From positions 1 to 46,860 of the forward strand of contig JADZAE010000030.1 in NCBI GenBank assembly GCA_020852715.1: a stretch of 46,860 bases of DNA, given 5' to 3'. A program made the position numbers and the translations under genes. Source of the stretch: Deltaproteobacteria bacterium (GTDB lineage Bacteria > Bdellovibrionota_C > UBA2361 > SZUA-149 > JADZAE01). Positions 1-7,794 of this stretch are shown here, in pieces. The notes below the pieces were generated by a model. That model was not told where the DNA came from and did no database searches. It saw only the letters and a program-made list of their open reading frames with translations. Position 1 is the first letter of the stretch, and each line of letters starts with the position of its first letter.

Positions 1-109
1 TGGACCCTCCTTCTAATTATGCTTGGACATAATAGTCCGTTATTCATATTTGGCTCATGAAACACTTTTTCAGTGCTTCAAAAAAGCCGTAAAAAAGAAG
101 GCGGGTCCA
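1..109. repeat. Imperfect inverted repeat at window start
   Basis: TGGACCCTCCTTC at 1-13 is complementary, with one mismatch, to GAAGGCGGGTCCA at 97-109. Between the arms is a smaller hairpin, GAAACACT with AGTGCTTC near 59-80. No protein-like reading frame is convincing here. The block sits directly left of dispersed repeat copy 1 and part of it resembles the left end of copy 2 (AGTCCGTTA near 34-42), so it may be the left part of that element. Its outer limit is cut by the window edge. Confidence 0.5.
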
Positions 110-116
110 TTCTATT

Positions 117-377
117 GACCCATGTTGTGAGCGAGAGCGAACAACTGGGTCGCCTACGCCTCACGCGCACGCAGCCGTTGGTGGCCTTGACGCATACCGC
201 CGCCGGCATTGCCAGCGTCGGCGCGTCAGATCTTCCGGCCTTCAGCCTCCAGATCATGCCACGCGCTCCAAGACGCACGCGGCATTTTTATACTCTGATG
301 GCGCTGACGCGTAATGCTCCAAAGTCATGTATTTGATCAATTTGTGTATAGGACTCTGCGCCGGTCGCCCCTACATA
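117..377. repeat. Dispersed structured repeat, copy 1
   Basis: This stretch aligns with 35223-35480 in the same orientation. A core of 24 identical bases lies at 218-241 here and 35327-35350 there, with roughly 90 percent identity for about 70 bases around it and weaker similarity outside. The element opens with a hairpin: GACCCA (117-122) and GTTGT (124-128) pair with ACAAC (141-145) and TGGGTC (146-151). The equivalent hairpin in copy 2 has different arm bases but still pairs. The right end near 335-365, reverse complemented, resembles the left end of copy 2, which indicates imperfect terminal inverted repeats. The open frames across it look spurious. Confidence 0.7.
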
Positions 378-982
378 CTGCTAAACCTCGCGGAAGCGCC
401 GAAAATGCTAACAAAACCATCGCCGCCTCTGGGAGCACAGCGACAGCACTTCGCGCCCCTTCCTACCACCTCGAACCTACAAAGATAGTTAGATATTTTA
501 CCAAATTTCACAAAAAGTCCGAATTTCAAAAAAGCGTTACAAAATCAACAACGCATATCAAACTTAAGCCTCCTCCCGCCCAAAATAGAGCCCGGCACCA
601 GGGAGCAAATACTCCTCAAGCGGCTCTTATCGTTGAACATATTAGCCCATTGGGGCAGAAGTTTAGTAGTTGGGCAGGCACAGGGCCCCGCCGAGTTGTC
701 ATAACAGCCAAGCATGCTATAAGGGCAGAGTTTTTGTGGTTTTTGGAGGTTAAGAAAAGGTAGGCAAAATGTAACACAAGAAGTTGGTATTTTCCTGAGG
801 GGGTCCTTCATGAAAATTAAGCTTCGGCGAAGTGAAGCCCGCGCAGTAATAGTTCTTGAGTTACCTGTTTCCTATTTTCATTTCTGATTGGCAGTTTAGT
901 CTGCTTAATCTCTCTTAACTCCTTAGCCCGCGAAATTGCCCATAATAAAAGTAAACTGAAATTCAATTCACAGGATAGGTTT
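378..982. other. Non-coding stretch upstream of rnc
   Basis: About 600 bases without a convincing gene. The long open frames on both strands have low-complexity or repeat-derived translations and no ribosome binding site. The stretch holds one REP-like motif (587-606) and a short hairpin, GCTTC with GAAGC, near 821-838. The promoter for the rnc operon should lie within the last 150 bases, but no clear -35/-10 pair is visible. Confidence 0.5.
587..606. repeat. REP-like CCCGGCACC motif
   Basis: AGCCCGGCACCAGGGAGC is a degenerate copy of the GTGCCGGGCACCAG palindrome that recurs at 6213-6247, 7576-7592 and 9101-9113. All four lie within 9 kb of the RAYT transposase gene at 6475-7458. Only one arm is well kept here. 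Confidence 0.45.
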
Positions 983-2002
983 ATGCAAACTATTAAGCTT
1001 GGAAAACTTGGCGGCAAGTCTATCAAAAACGAACCTTTGGTTAGCGTGACCGAATACAAAAGCAAAGTCACCATTTGGGATGACTATGCTGGAGATCTTT
1101 TTAAAGCCAAGAAGAAGAAGGAATATGAAAAGGGCTCAGGCAATCGCATGATTCCCAAGGCGCATGAAGCGCGCCCCGAGTCCAAAGACAAGGCTTTTGT
1201 TCTCGATGAGAACAGAGACCAGCTCAACCGCGAGGTCGATTACTCGGCTGTAGAAGCTAGCCTGGTTTACCAGTTTAAGGACACGCAGCTTCTAAGCATG
1301 GCTTTTACCCACCGCTCGGCGCTGGGCGTCAAAGAACGCGCCGACTACGAGCGTTTGGAATTCCTCGGCGATGCTGTGCTGGACTTGGCCGTTGCCCACT
1401 TACTGAGCGACGCGCATCCTGATGCGCGTGAAGGCGAGCTTTCTAAGATGCGCGCCGCGCTGGTCAACACTCAGGCACTTGCCAACTTGGCCAAAGAGCT
1501 AAAACTCAGCCAATACATACGCCTCGGGCGCGGCGAGTCTTCGTCCGGCGGCGCTGAGCGGCCAAGCATTTTAGCCGACGTGGTGGAAGCGATAATCGGA
1601 GCAATTTACCGCGACAGCAATTACGACCAAGCCATGACTGTCATCAAAGGCATCATTGGCGAGTCGCTTACGCAAGTCACACCCAATGATCCTAAAACAG
1701 AATTGCAAGAGATTTTACATTTGGCCGGCTCTGAACCGCCTGAGTATTTGCTGGAAATGGTCGAGGGGTCTGAACACGCACCAACCTTTGTGAGCGTGGT
1801 AATTATCGATGGCGAAATTGTGAGCCACGGCCGCGGGCCGACCAAAAAAGCGTCGCAGCAGGAAGCTGCGGCCGAAGCCATACGCATGATGATGCCTTCG
1901 CACAGCGAAACTAATCTTATGGCCGGACAAAAAGAAATCATCGCCGATGCTCTCTTGGTGCGTCGCGAAAATATGTTACAAAAGCCACAAAAGGACGCCT
2001 AA
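983..2002 (+). CDS. rnc: Ribonuclease III
   Basis: Double-strand-specific endoribonuclease that processes rRNA precursors and structured mRNAs in the cytoplasm. The RNase III signature ERLEFLGDAVLD is at residues 123-134, so E123, E126 and D130 match metal-binding and catalytic positions; ADVVEAIIGA at 198-207 supplies D199 and E202. A double-stranded RNA binding domain follows at about 235-303. The protein has 339 residues, whereas family members usually have 220-250. The excess is a basic, lysine-rich N-terminal extension of about 80 residues. The start at 983 is preceded by AGGATAGG at a usable distance. A later ATG at residue 56 would remove most of the extension but lacks a comparable site. 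It heads the rnc-era-der block with a one-base gap to era. Function is certain; the exact start is less so. Confidence 0.95.
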   Translation: MQTIKLGKLGGKSIKNEPLVSVTEYKSKVTIWDDYAGDLFKAKKKKEYEKGSGNRMIPKAHEARPESKDKAFVLDENRDQLNREVDYSAVEASLVYQFKDTQLLSMAFTHRSALGVKERADYERLEFLGDAVLDLAVAHLLSDAHPDAREGELSKMRAALVNTQALANLAKELKLSQYIRLGRGESSSGGAERPSILADVVEAIIGAIYRDSNYDQAMTVIKGIIGESLTQVTPNDPKTELQEILHLAGSEPPEYLLEMVEGSEHAPTFVSVVIIDGEIVSHGRGPTKKASQQEAAAEAIRMMMPSHSETNLMAGQKEIIADALLVRRENMLQKPQKDA

Positions 2003-2003
2003 G

Positions 2004-2924
2004 ATGAGCAGCTCAGGAATTACAAAGGCGGGCATAGTTGCTCTCGTGGGACCGGCAAACGCCGGCAAGTCGACTTTGCTAAACACTATCATCGAAGACA
2101 AAGTAGCCATCGTCAGCTCGCGCCCGCACACCACGCGCCACAAAGTGCTAGGCATAAAAACAGCAAGCGAAACGCAGATTGTGTTCGTTGACACGCCGGG
2201 TTTTGCTCAGTCGCTGCGCGACGGCGGGCTTAAGCATCATCTACTACACATTCAGCAGGACGCCGCCGCCGGGGTCGATGCTCTTGTGCTGGTGCTGGAC
2301 GCGCAGTCTTTGCATAAACAAGGCGAAATCAATCCGCTAAAAGAGCTCACGCAAAACAATATCGCCAAGCCACAAATTGTCGTTTTAAATAAAATTGATT
2401 TACTGAGCAAAGATGAAATTCTTCCGCTAATTAAAAAGGTTGCTGATTACTTTGCCGCCAACACTGATCTACGGCCAGAGATTATTCCGCTTTCGGCCAA
2501 GAAGAACGACAACGTGGCTGAGCTGATCAAGACGCTAGAAAAGCTCATTCCGCAGGGCGAGTTTCTCTACCCGATAGACCAGCTGACTGACCAAGCAGAG
2601 CATTTTTTCATCGCTGAGCTGATTCGTGAGCAAGTTTTCTTGCGCATGCGCCAAGAAATTCCTTACAGCGTGGCTGTGTTGGTCGATGATATTCGCGACA
2701 CGCCGAAAATCATGCATGTCTTTGCTACTATCTATGTAGAAAAGCCTAATCAAAAAAGTATTATCATCGGCAGTCACGGCCGCGCCTTAAAAGCTATCGG
2801 CATTGCCGCACGCTCTGAGATTGAAAAGTGTTACGAGATACAAGTTAATTTGAAGCTGCATGTGAAAGTGGAAGAGCATTGGAGCTTAACAGATAAGGGT
2901 CTTAAGAAAGTGGGTTTCTACTAA
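2004..2924 (+). CDS. era: GTPase Era
   Basis: Ribosome-assembly GTPase that binds the 3' end of 16S rRNA. The GTPase domain carries the P-loop GPANAGKS, switch motif PHTTRHK, DTPG, NKID and SAK. The C-terminal KH domain includes IIGSHGRALKAIG. The P-loop differs from the common GRPNVGKS but keeps the GxxxxGKS frame. I choose the ATG at 2004, one base after the rnc stop, because AAGGA lies about ten bases upstream inside the end of rnc and because the product then begins where Era proteins normally do (306 residues). An in-frame start at 1947 inside rnc would add a meaningless extension. The stop overlaps the der start as TAATG, so translation is probably coupled. Confidence 0.95.
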   Translation: MSSSGITKAGIVALVGPANAGKSTLLNTIIEDKVAIVSSRPHTTRHKVLGIKTASETQIVFVDTPGFAQSLRDGGLKHHLLHIQQDAAAGVDALVLVLDAQSLHKQGEINPLKELTQNNIAKPQIVVLNKIDLLSKDEILPLIKKVADYFAANTDLRPEIIPLSAKKNDNVAELIKTLEKLIPQGEFLYPIDQLTDQAEHFFIAELIREQVFLRMRQEIPYSVAVLVDDIRDTPKIMHVFATIYVEKPNQKSIIIGSHGRALKAIGIAARSEIEKCYEIQVNLKLHVKVEEHWSLTDKGLKKVGFY

Positions 2925-4579
2925 TGAATGCAATGCCAATTATCGCAATTGTCGGTCGGCCGAATGTCGGAAAGTCAACGCTTTTTAACCGCGTTGTCGG
3001 AGAGAACAAGGCCATCGTAGAGGATTTGCCTGGAGTGACGCGTGATAGAAATTACGCTTTAGTCGAGAATTACTCTTTTCCCTTTTATTTGGTCGATACC
3101 GGCGGCTACGACACTGATAATACCGACCCACTGCAAAAGCGCGTGGTTGAGCAAACCATGGTCGCAGTAGATGAGGCTGATATTATACTTTGCTTGTTTG
3201 ATGGCAACACCGGATTGCAAGCTGGCGATGAGGAGATTGTTAGCATTTTAAGGGGCTATAACAAAACCATCTTTTATTATGTCAACAAGTGCGACGGCAA
3301 AGAGCAAGAAGAAAAGATTTATGACTTCTATGCCCTGGGCGTGTCGGAGCTAAAAGATTTAAGCGCCAAATACGGGCGCAATATAAACGACGTCGTGGAA
3401 GAGACGTTGAAGACTTTGCCTGACTACGAAGAGCAAGCCAGAAGGACGAAAGAAAAGCGCGAGAGGCTACAAGCGCAGCAAGAGGACATGGAACTTGAAA
3501 TTCAGCGCGAGTTGGCAGCCCTTAACACGGACGATGAAGATGAAGAGCTTGAGGATGATGGCGGTGATTTTGAGTTTTCCGATGGCCCGGGAGAAGGTGA
3601 TTCTGTTGAGCCAAGGTTTGCGCCGGTTTTTACCCCTGGCGGTGAGTGGGAGAGCGAAAACGATTATCTCAAAGAAAACCGTTTAACTAAGTTAGCTCCA
3701 AGTAAGGGTTCAGCTAGCACCGAGGAAGAACAGGAAGAAGAGAAACAAGAAGAAGTAATTGCGCTGGATTTAATTAAAATCGCATTGGTTGGAAAGCCAA
3801 ACGTGGGAAAATCTACGCTCTATAATACTCTGCTTGGCGAGGAGCGCGTAATAACTTCTGATATAGCAGGTACTACGCGCGACAGCGTGGATACGCCGCT
3901 TAAACGTGATGGGCAGGATTATTTGCTGGTTGATACTGCGGGGCTAAGGAAGAAAGCGCGAGTAACTGATAATGTCGAGCATTACAGTACGCTGCGCGCG
4001 CTAAAGGCCCTCTCCGCTGCCGATGTTTGCGTGCTGGTGATTGATGCGCTGGAGGGAGTGTCGGAGCAAGATACTAAAATCGCCGGGCTGGCCCATGATC
4101 AGGGCTTAGGCTTGGTGATTTGTATCAACAAGTGGGATGCAGTGGAGAAGACACACCACAGTGTGCATGAGTTTACATTGGATGTGCGCGATAAACTGAA
4201 ATTTGCCCGCTATGCGCCGATCATTTATATTTCTGCACTTTCGGGGAGACGTTGTCCGCGGGTGTTGGATACGGCTAAGGAAGTAGCTTATGCGCGGCAG
4301 AGGCGAATTCCGACAGGAAAGCTCAATCGGATTTTGAAGCGCGTGCATGAGCGCACTTCGGCGCCGACGTATCGTGGGCTTGTTTTGAAATTTTACTTTG
4401 CTGCGCAGGTTGCCGTGGCGCCGCCGCGTATTGCGTTGTTTTTTAATTTTACTCGTGGCGTACATTTTTCCTATTTGCGCGCGCTTAAGAATGCGATTCG
4501 CGACGAATTTGGATTTGTCGGAAGCGATATTAAGCTTAGCGTAAGAAGAAAAACATCAATCAAACTTCATAGATCATAG
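2924..4579 (+). CDS. der: Tandem-domain GTPase Der (EngA) with long acidic linker
   Basis: Double GTPase needed for 50S ribosome maturation. G domain 1 shows GRPNVGKS (11-18), DTGG (58-61) and NKCD (121-124). G domain 2 shows GKPNVGKS (290-297), DTAG and NKWD. A KH-like C-terminal domain follows. The protein has 551 residues, while most Der proteins have about 435-490. The extra length is the linker between the G domains, roughly residues 168-283. It starts with a charged, coiled-coil-like stretch rich in K, R, E and Q and continues as a strongly acidic run of D and E. Der linkers are naturally acidic but much shorter. The ATG shares one base with the era stop. Assignment is firm; the role of the enlarged linker is unknown. 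Confidence 0.95.
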   Translation: MNAMPIIAIVGRPNVGKSTLFNRVVGENKAIVEDLPGVTRDRNYALVENYSFPFYLVDTGGYDTDNTDPLQKRVVEQTMVAVDEADIILCLFDGNTGLQAGDEEIVSILRGYNKTIFYYVNKCDGKEQEEKIYDFYALGVSELKDLSAKYGRNINDVVEETLKTLPDYEEQARRTKEKRERLQAQQEDMELEIQRELAALNTDDEDEELEDDGGDFEFSDGPGEGDSVEPRFAPVFTPGGEWESENDYLKENRLTKLAPSKGSASTEEEQEEEKQEEVIALDLIKIALVGKPNVGKSTLYNTLLGEERVITSDIAGTTRDSVDTPLKRDGQDYLLVDTAGLRKKARVTDNVEHYSTLRALKALSAADVCVLVIDALEGVSEQDTKIAGLAHDQGLGLVICINKWDAVEKTHHSVHEFTLDVRDKLKFARYAPIIYISALSGRRCPRVLDTAKEVAYARQRRIPTGKLNRILKRVHERTSAPTYRGLVLKFYFAAQVAVAPPRIALFFNFTRGVHFSYLRALKNAIRDEFGFVGSDIKLSVRRKTSIKLHRS

Positions 4580-4598
4580 TTAGCAAAAGAGGACAAAC

Positions 4599-6182
4599 AT
4601 GAAAGCCCAACTTTTAATACTTGATTTCGGGTCGCAATATACGCAGCTCATTGCCCGCGTGGTGCGGGAGTTAGGGGTGTTCTGCGAGATAGTGCCGGGG
4701 ACTATGGCTGGCGATAAGATATTGGCACGGGAGCCAAAGGCGGTGATTTTGTCCGGCGGGCCGTCGTCGGTGAATAGTGCGCAGGCGCTTAGGCTGGATA
4801 AGAAAGTCTTGGCGTCTGGGCTACCGATGTTTGCGATTTGTTATGGTATGCAGCTGATTGCCGATGAGTTTGGTGGCAAGGTTGAGGGCTGGGCGCGCGA
4901 TGCTGTGGGAGATGGTTGTAATGGGCAGGCGGCTAGCGTGCAGCGGGAGTTTGGGCGCGCGACGGTGACTGTGCTGGAAGCGAAGGGAGCGTTTTCGGGG
5001 CTGGCAAAGGGTGAAGTGCTGCAAGTGTGGATGAGTCACGGCGACAAGGTGACTGTGTTGCCGCAAGGGTTTTATGCAGCGCTGAGTTCCGAAGGTTCGC
5101 CGGTAGCCGCGTTTGGAAATGATAAAAAGCGAGTTTATGGCGTGCAATTTCATCCCGAAGTGCACCATACGCCCAAAGGCAAAGATATCTTAAAAACATT
5201 TTTGTTCGACATAGCCGGACTGAGCGCTGATTGGGATGCCGGGTATTTCATTGACGAAACAGTGGCGCGAATTGCCAAGCAAGTGCCCACAGGAAACGTC
5301 ATTTGCGGGCTCAGCGGCGGAGTAGATTCCACTGTAGCCGCCACCCTTGTTCATAAAGCCATCGGCCAGCGCCTGCACTGCATCTTCGTCGACAACGGCC
5401 TACTCCGCCACAACGAAGCCCCCGAAGTCCTTGACTCTTTCACTGGTGCCGGGCTCCTTGTTCACCATGTGGACGCCAGCGAACGCTTCCTCAGCGAGCT
5501 TGCCGGGGTCAGTGACCCCGAGAAGAAGCGAAAGATCATCGGCCGTGTATTTATTGAAGTTTTTCAAGAAGAAGCCCGCAAAATCACCGACGTTAAGTAT
5601 CTGGTGCAGGGCACCTTATATCCAGACGTCATTGAAAGTGTTTCCGTGGTTGGGTCGTCGGCTACAATAAAAAGTCACCATAATGTCGGTGGTTTAATCG
5701 AGAACATGGAGCTTGATCTAATAGAGCCACTTCGTGAGCTTTTTAAAGACGAGGCTCGCGCCATCGGGCTCAAAATGGGAATAGCGGAGAGACTGATTCA
5801 CCGCCAACCCTTTCCCGGTCCCGGGCTGGCCATCAGAATTATCGGCGATGTAACGAAAGAGAAGCTTAGCGTGGTTCGAAAAGCGGATGTAATTATTCAA
5901 GAGGAAATGCGCGCTGCTAACCTAGAACGTAAATTATGGCAGGCATTTGCCGTGCTACTTCCGGTGCAAAGCGTTGGCGTAATGGGCGATGGCCGCACCT
6001 ATGAACGCACAGTAGCCATTCGTGCCGTAACATCGCGCGATGCCATGACAGCCGACTGGTATTACTTCCCCGAGTCTGTCCTTCGCCGCATCTCCAGTCG
6101 CATAGTAAACGAAGTTGACGGCATCAACCGCGTCGTCCTCGACATCTCCACCAAACCCCCCTCCACCATCGAGTGGGAGTAG
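4599..6182 (+). CDS. guaA: GMP synthase (glutamine-hydrolysing)
   Basis: Converts XMP, ATP and glutamine to GMP in the last step of guanine nucleotide synthesis. The N-terminal class I glutamine amidotransferase has nucleophile C81 in AICYGMQ and the H185/E187 pair in FHPEV. The ATP pyrophosphatase domain has the P-loop SGGVDS at 239-244. The C-terminal dimerisation domain ends in the usual KPPSTIEWE. Length 527 is typical. AGAGGA lies just upstream of the ATG. Codon choice and base skew change abruptly near 5165, codon 189: codons before it favour G in the third position and codons after it favour C. This falls at the end of the amidotransferase domain. A REP-like palindrome begins at the stop codon. 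Confidence 0.97.
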   Translation: MKAQLLILDFGSQYTQLIARVVRELGVFCEIVPGTMAGDKILAREPKAVILSGGPSSVNSAQALRLDKKVLASGLPMFAICYGMQLIADEFGGKVEGWARDAVGDGCNGQAASVQREFGRATVTVLEAKGAFSGLAKGEVLQVWMSHGDKVTVLPQGFYAALSSEGSPVAAFGNDKKRVYGVQFHPEVHHTPKGKDILKTFLFDIAGLSADWDAGYFIDETVARIAKQVPTGNVICGLSGGVDSTVAATLVHKAIGQRLHCIFVDNGLLRHNEAPEVLDSFTGAGLLVHHVDASERFLSELAGVSDPEKKRKIIGRVFIEVFQEEARKITDVKYLVQGTLYPDVIESVSVVGSSATIKSHHNVGGLIENMELDLIEPLRELFKDEARAIGLKMGIAERLIHRQPFPGPGLAIRIIGDVTKEKLSVVRKADVIIQEEMRAANLERKLWQAFAVLLPVQSVGVMGDGRTYERTVAIRAVTSRDAMTADWYYFPESVLRRISSRIVNEVDGINRVVLDISTKPPSTIEWE

Positions 6183-6247
6183 CCCCACCCCTTGGTCTGG
6201 TGCCGAGCCCCACCCCTTGGACTGGTGCCGGGCACCAGTCCAAGGGG
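6181..6247. repeat. REP-like palindrome with 25-bp tandem duplication
   Basis: Starting at the guaA stop codon, a 25-base unit (6181-6205) is repeated at 6206-6230 with two differences. The second unit is the left half of a perfect palindrome at 6213-6247: CCCCTTGGACTGGTGCC pairs with its reverse complement around a single central base. No T tract follows, so it looks more like a REP element than a classical terminator, although the hairpin could still protect the guaA mRNA 3' end. Core GTGCCGGGCACCAG is shared with three other sites between 587 and 9113. Confidence 0.8.
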
Positions 6248-6474
6248 AAACCGAAAGTGTGTCAAAACTTCATTCACCGCGTAGTTCGCTGAGCAATCTA
6301 CGGTTTTAAACTCCATTAATCTCCATTAATTAATAGGCATGAAGGTTACTTGATTACTATTTTAATCGCTATTTTTGCGACTATGGAACCACTGTTGATG
6401 CAGGACTGCGTTAGTAGAAAATTATTCCTACTCGCAATTCAATATGCGGACATCAAAACTACTCGATTTTTAAA

Positions 6475-7458
6475 TTAAGTGCCACACATCGCCATAAAAT
6501 TGAAGCAATTGGCATGCAAAACTCGTCCCGGGCCATAGAATCCAGCTGGAAGAATTGCCTCAATTCCGTCTCGTAGATTTTGCCAGGCTTGGGTAGCTAA
6601 ATTAGACATTTCTTTAAACCAATTTAATAACTTTACTCGTAGAGTAATATCCGAACTCAAAAACTGCGTTCGTGGAGAATTCTTTTTTCGCTCGTGCTTA
6701 AGAGTAAGCGGCTGCGAACGTAGCTTGGAGACCCCCATTACAGATGGTTTTTCCGACCGATAGCTTTCTTCAGCTAGTTTTACTTCTTTTATAATTCTTT
6801 CGTTTATCAACTTCGCTTCTTCCTTTCCTATCTTTACGAATGTTTTCATCCATGCATTTGGAGTTGTCACCAACTCATGGTCAATCTTATTGACCTTTCG
6901 TAGCCTATTTAGGAACAATATTTGCTCGCCGTAGTTAGAAGATTTAGTCGGCAGTTTTTTTATGGTGGACGGCCTTATCCATCGAACTTTCTTGACAGTT
7001 TCAGTTTTACTTTTCGTAAATGTTTTCCATGAATTAATTCCGGGATATTCTTCTATAGAATCCACAAGGCGGGCTTTAGCCGGGTTTAAATACACGTATT
7101 TTATTTTATCTTCTAAGGTTTCGGGCGTTACGATTACAGGACTATCAAAGCCATCACACCACACTGTTTGCTTTTTCCTTTCCAACAGGCGATTTACAGC
7201 ATCTGCGGATTTACACTTTATATACCCTATGAAATCAGAAAATTTGTCGGGGTCAGTAACCCTAATAATTAAATGTCCATGATTTGACATAAAAACGTAA
7301 TGACATAACTCCTGACCATATAAAAATTGGGCTCTTGCCATTATCCCTTCTAAAATTCCATTAATTATAGCGTTTGGAATTAGTGGCAAGCCCTTTTCCG
7401 CGCTGAAAGTAACGAACAGGACAGAATCCTTCGGGTAAAATTTTCTTCTATGTGGCAT
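6475..7458 (-). CDS. REP-associated tyrosine transposase (RAYT, Y1 HUH family)
   Basis: Single-strand DNA transposase of the IS200/REP-associated family, which cuts and joins at palindromic hairpins. The N-terminal Y1 domain carries the HxH metal motif in MSNHGHLII (H60 and H62) and YVYLNPAKARLV at about 121-132, where the catalytic tyrosine region lies. The start is well supported by AGGAGGT seven bases upstream. Length 327 exceeds a minimal Y1 transposase; the C-terminal half (about 150-327) is a basic, helix-rich extension I do not recognise. REP-like GTGCCGGGCACC palindromes lie on both sides (6213-6247 and 7576-7592) plus two further out, the normal arrangement for a RAYT and its REP sequences. 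The reading frame is intact. Confidence 0.85.
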   Translation of the reverse strand: MPHRRKFYPKDSVLFVTFSAEKGLPLIPNAIINGILEGIMARAQFLYGQELCHYVFMSNHGHLIIRVTDPDKFSDFIGYIKCKSADAVNRLLERKKQTVWCDGFDSPVIVTPETLEDKIKYVYLNPAKARLVDSIEEYPGINSWKTFTKSKTETVKKVRWIRPSTIKKLPTKSSNYGEQILFLNRLRKVNKIDHELVTTPNAWMKTFVKIGKEEAKLINERIIKEVKLAEESYRSEKPSVMGVSKLRSQPLTLKHERKKNSPRTQFLSSDITLRVKLLNWFKEMSNLATQAWQNLRDGIEAILPAGFYGPGRVLHANCFNFMAMCGT

Positions 7459-7575
7459 AATTAACCTCCTAATTTTAGTATTTTATATCTTGGGGAAATT
7501 AAATGGTAATTTCCGTTAATAGGTTTTCGAAGACTTGCAGAAAGATTTGCAAAAAAGTCAGGCGACAGAAAAAAA

Positions 7576-7592
7576 GAGCCCGGCACCAGGGA
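7576..7592. repeat. REP-like CCCGGCACC motif downstream of RAYT start
   Basis: GAGCCCGGCACCAGGGA, nearly identical to the site at 587-606. With 6213-6247 it brackets the RAYT gene. A short plus-strand open frame crosses it, but its translation is repeat-derived and I do not call it. Confidence 0.55.
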
Positions 7593-7645
7593 AAACAGCT
7601 TGGCATCAAAGATGCTAAATTATACCTGGATGAGGAGGAGAAGGA

Positions 7646-7681
7646 GGCGAAGCTAAGTATCTTTAGCTACTTAGCTTCGCC
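7646..7681. repeat. Perfect 14-bp inverted repeat
   Basis: GGCGAAGCTAAGTA (7646-7659) and its exact reverse complement (7668-7681) flank an 8-base loop. There is no T tract. It lies between the RAYT gene and flgE and could insulate flgE or be a remnant of a REP-like element. Confidence 0.7.
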
Positions 7682-7731
7682 GTCGGTGGTTGATCCCGGA
7701 AGAAAATGCCATAAGTAAAGCTAAATATTTA

Positions 7732-7746
7732 CGGCACAATTTCTGC
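7732..7746 (+). promoter_or_regulatory. Candidate sigma-54 promoter for flgE
   Basis: CGGCACAATTTCTGC keeps the GG-N10-GC spacing of sigma-54 promoters and is close to TGGCAC-N5-TTGC, with mismatches at the first base of each half. It lies about 49 bases upstream of the flgE ATG. Hook genes are sigma-54 dependent in many polar flagellates, which makes the match plausible. No activator site was identified. Confidence 0.5.
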
Positions 7747-7794
7747 GTATTTTGCTTTGCTTAGGCGCAGTCTTTTATGAAGGTTGAGTGATTT

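Noticed and set aside
314..763. 149-codon open frame on the plus strand
   Set aside because: It crosses the dispersed repeat and a REP-like motif, has no ribosome binding site and no protein-like pattern.
4106..4465. 119-codon minus-strand frame inside der
   Set aside because: Shadow of the der coding frame; no independent evidence.
7503..7718. 71-codon plus-strand frame between RAYT and flgE
   Set aside because: Contains a REP motif and a perfect inverted repeat; the translation is lysine/arginine-rich noise.
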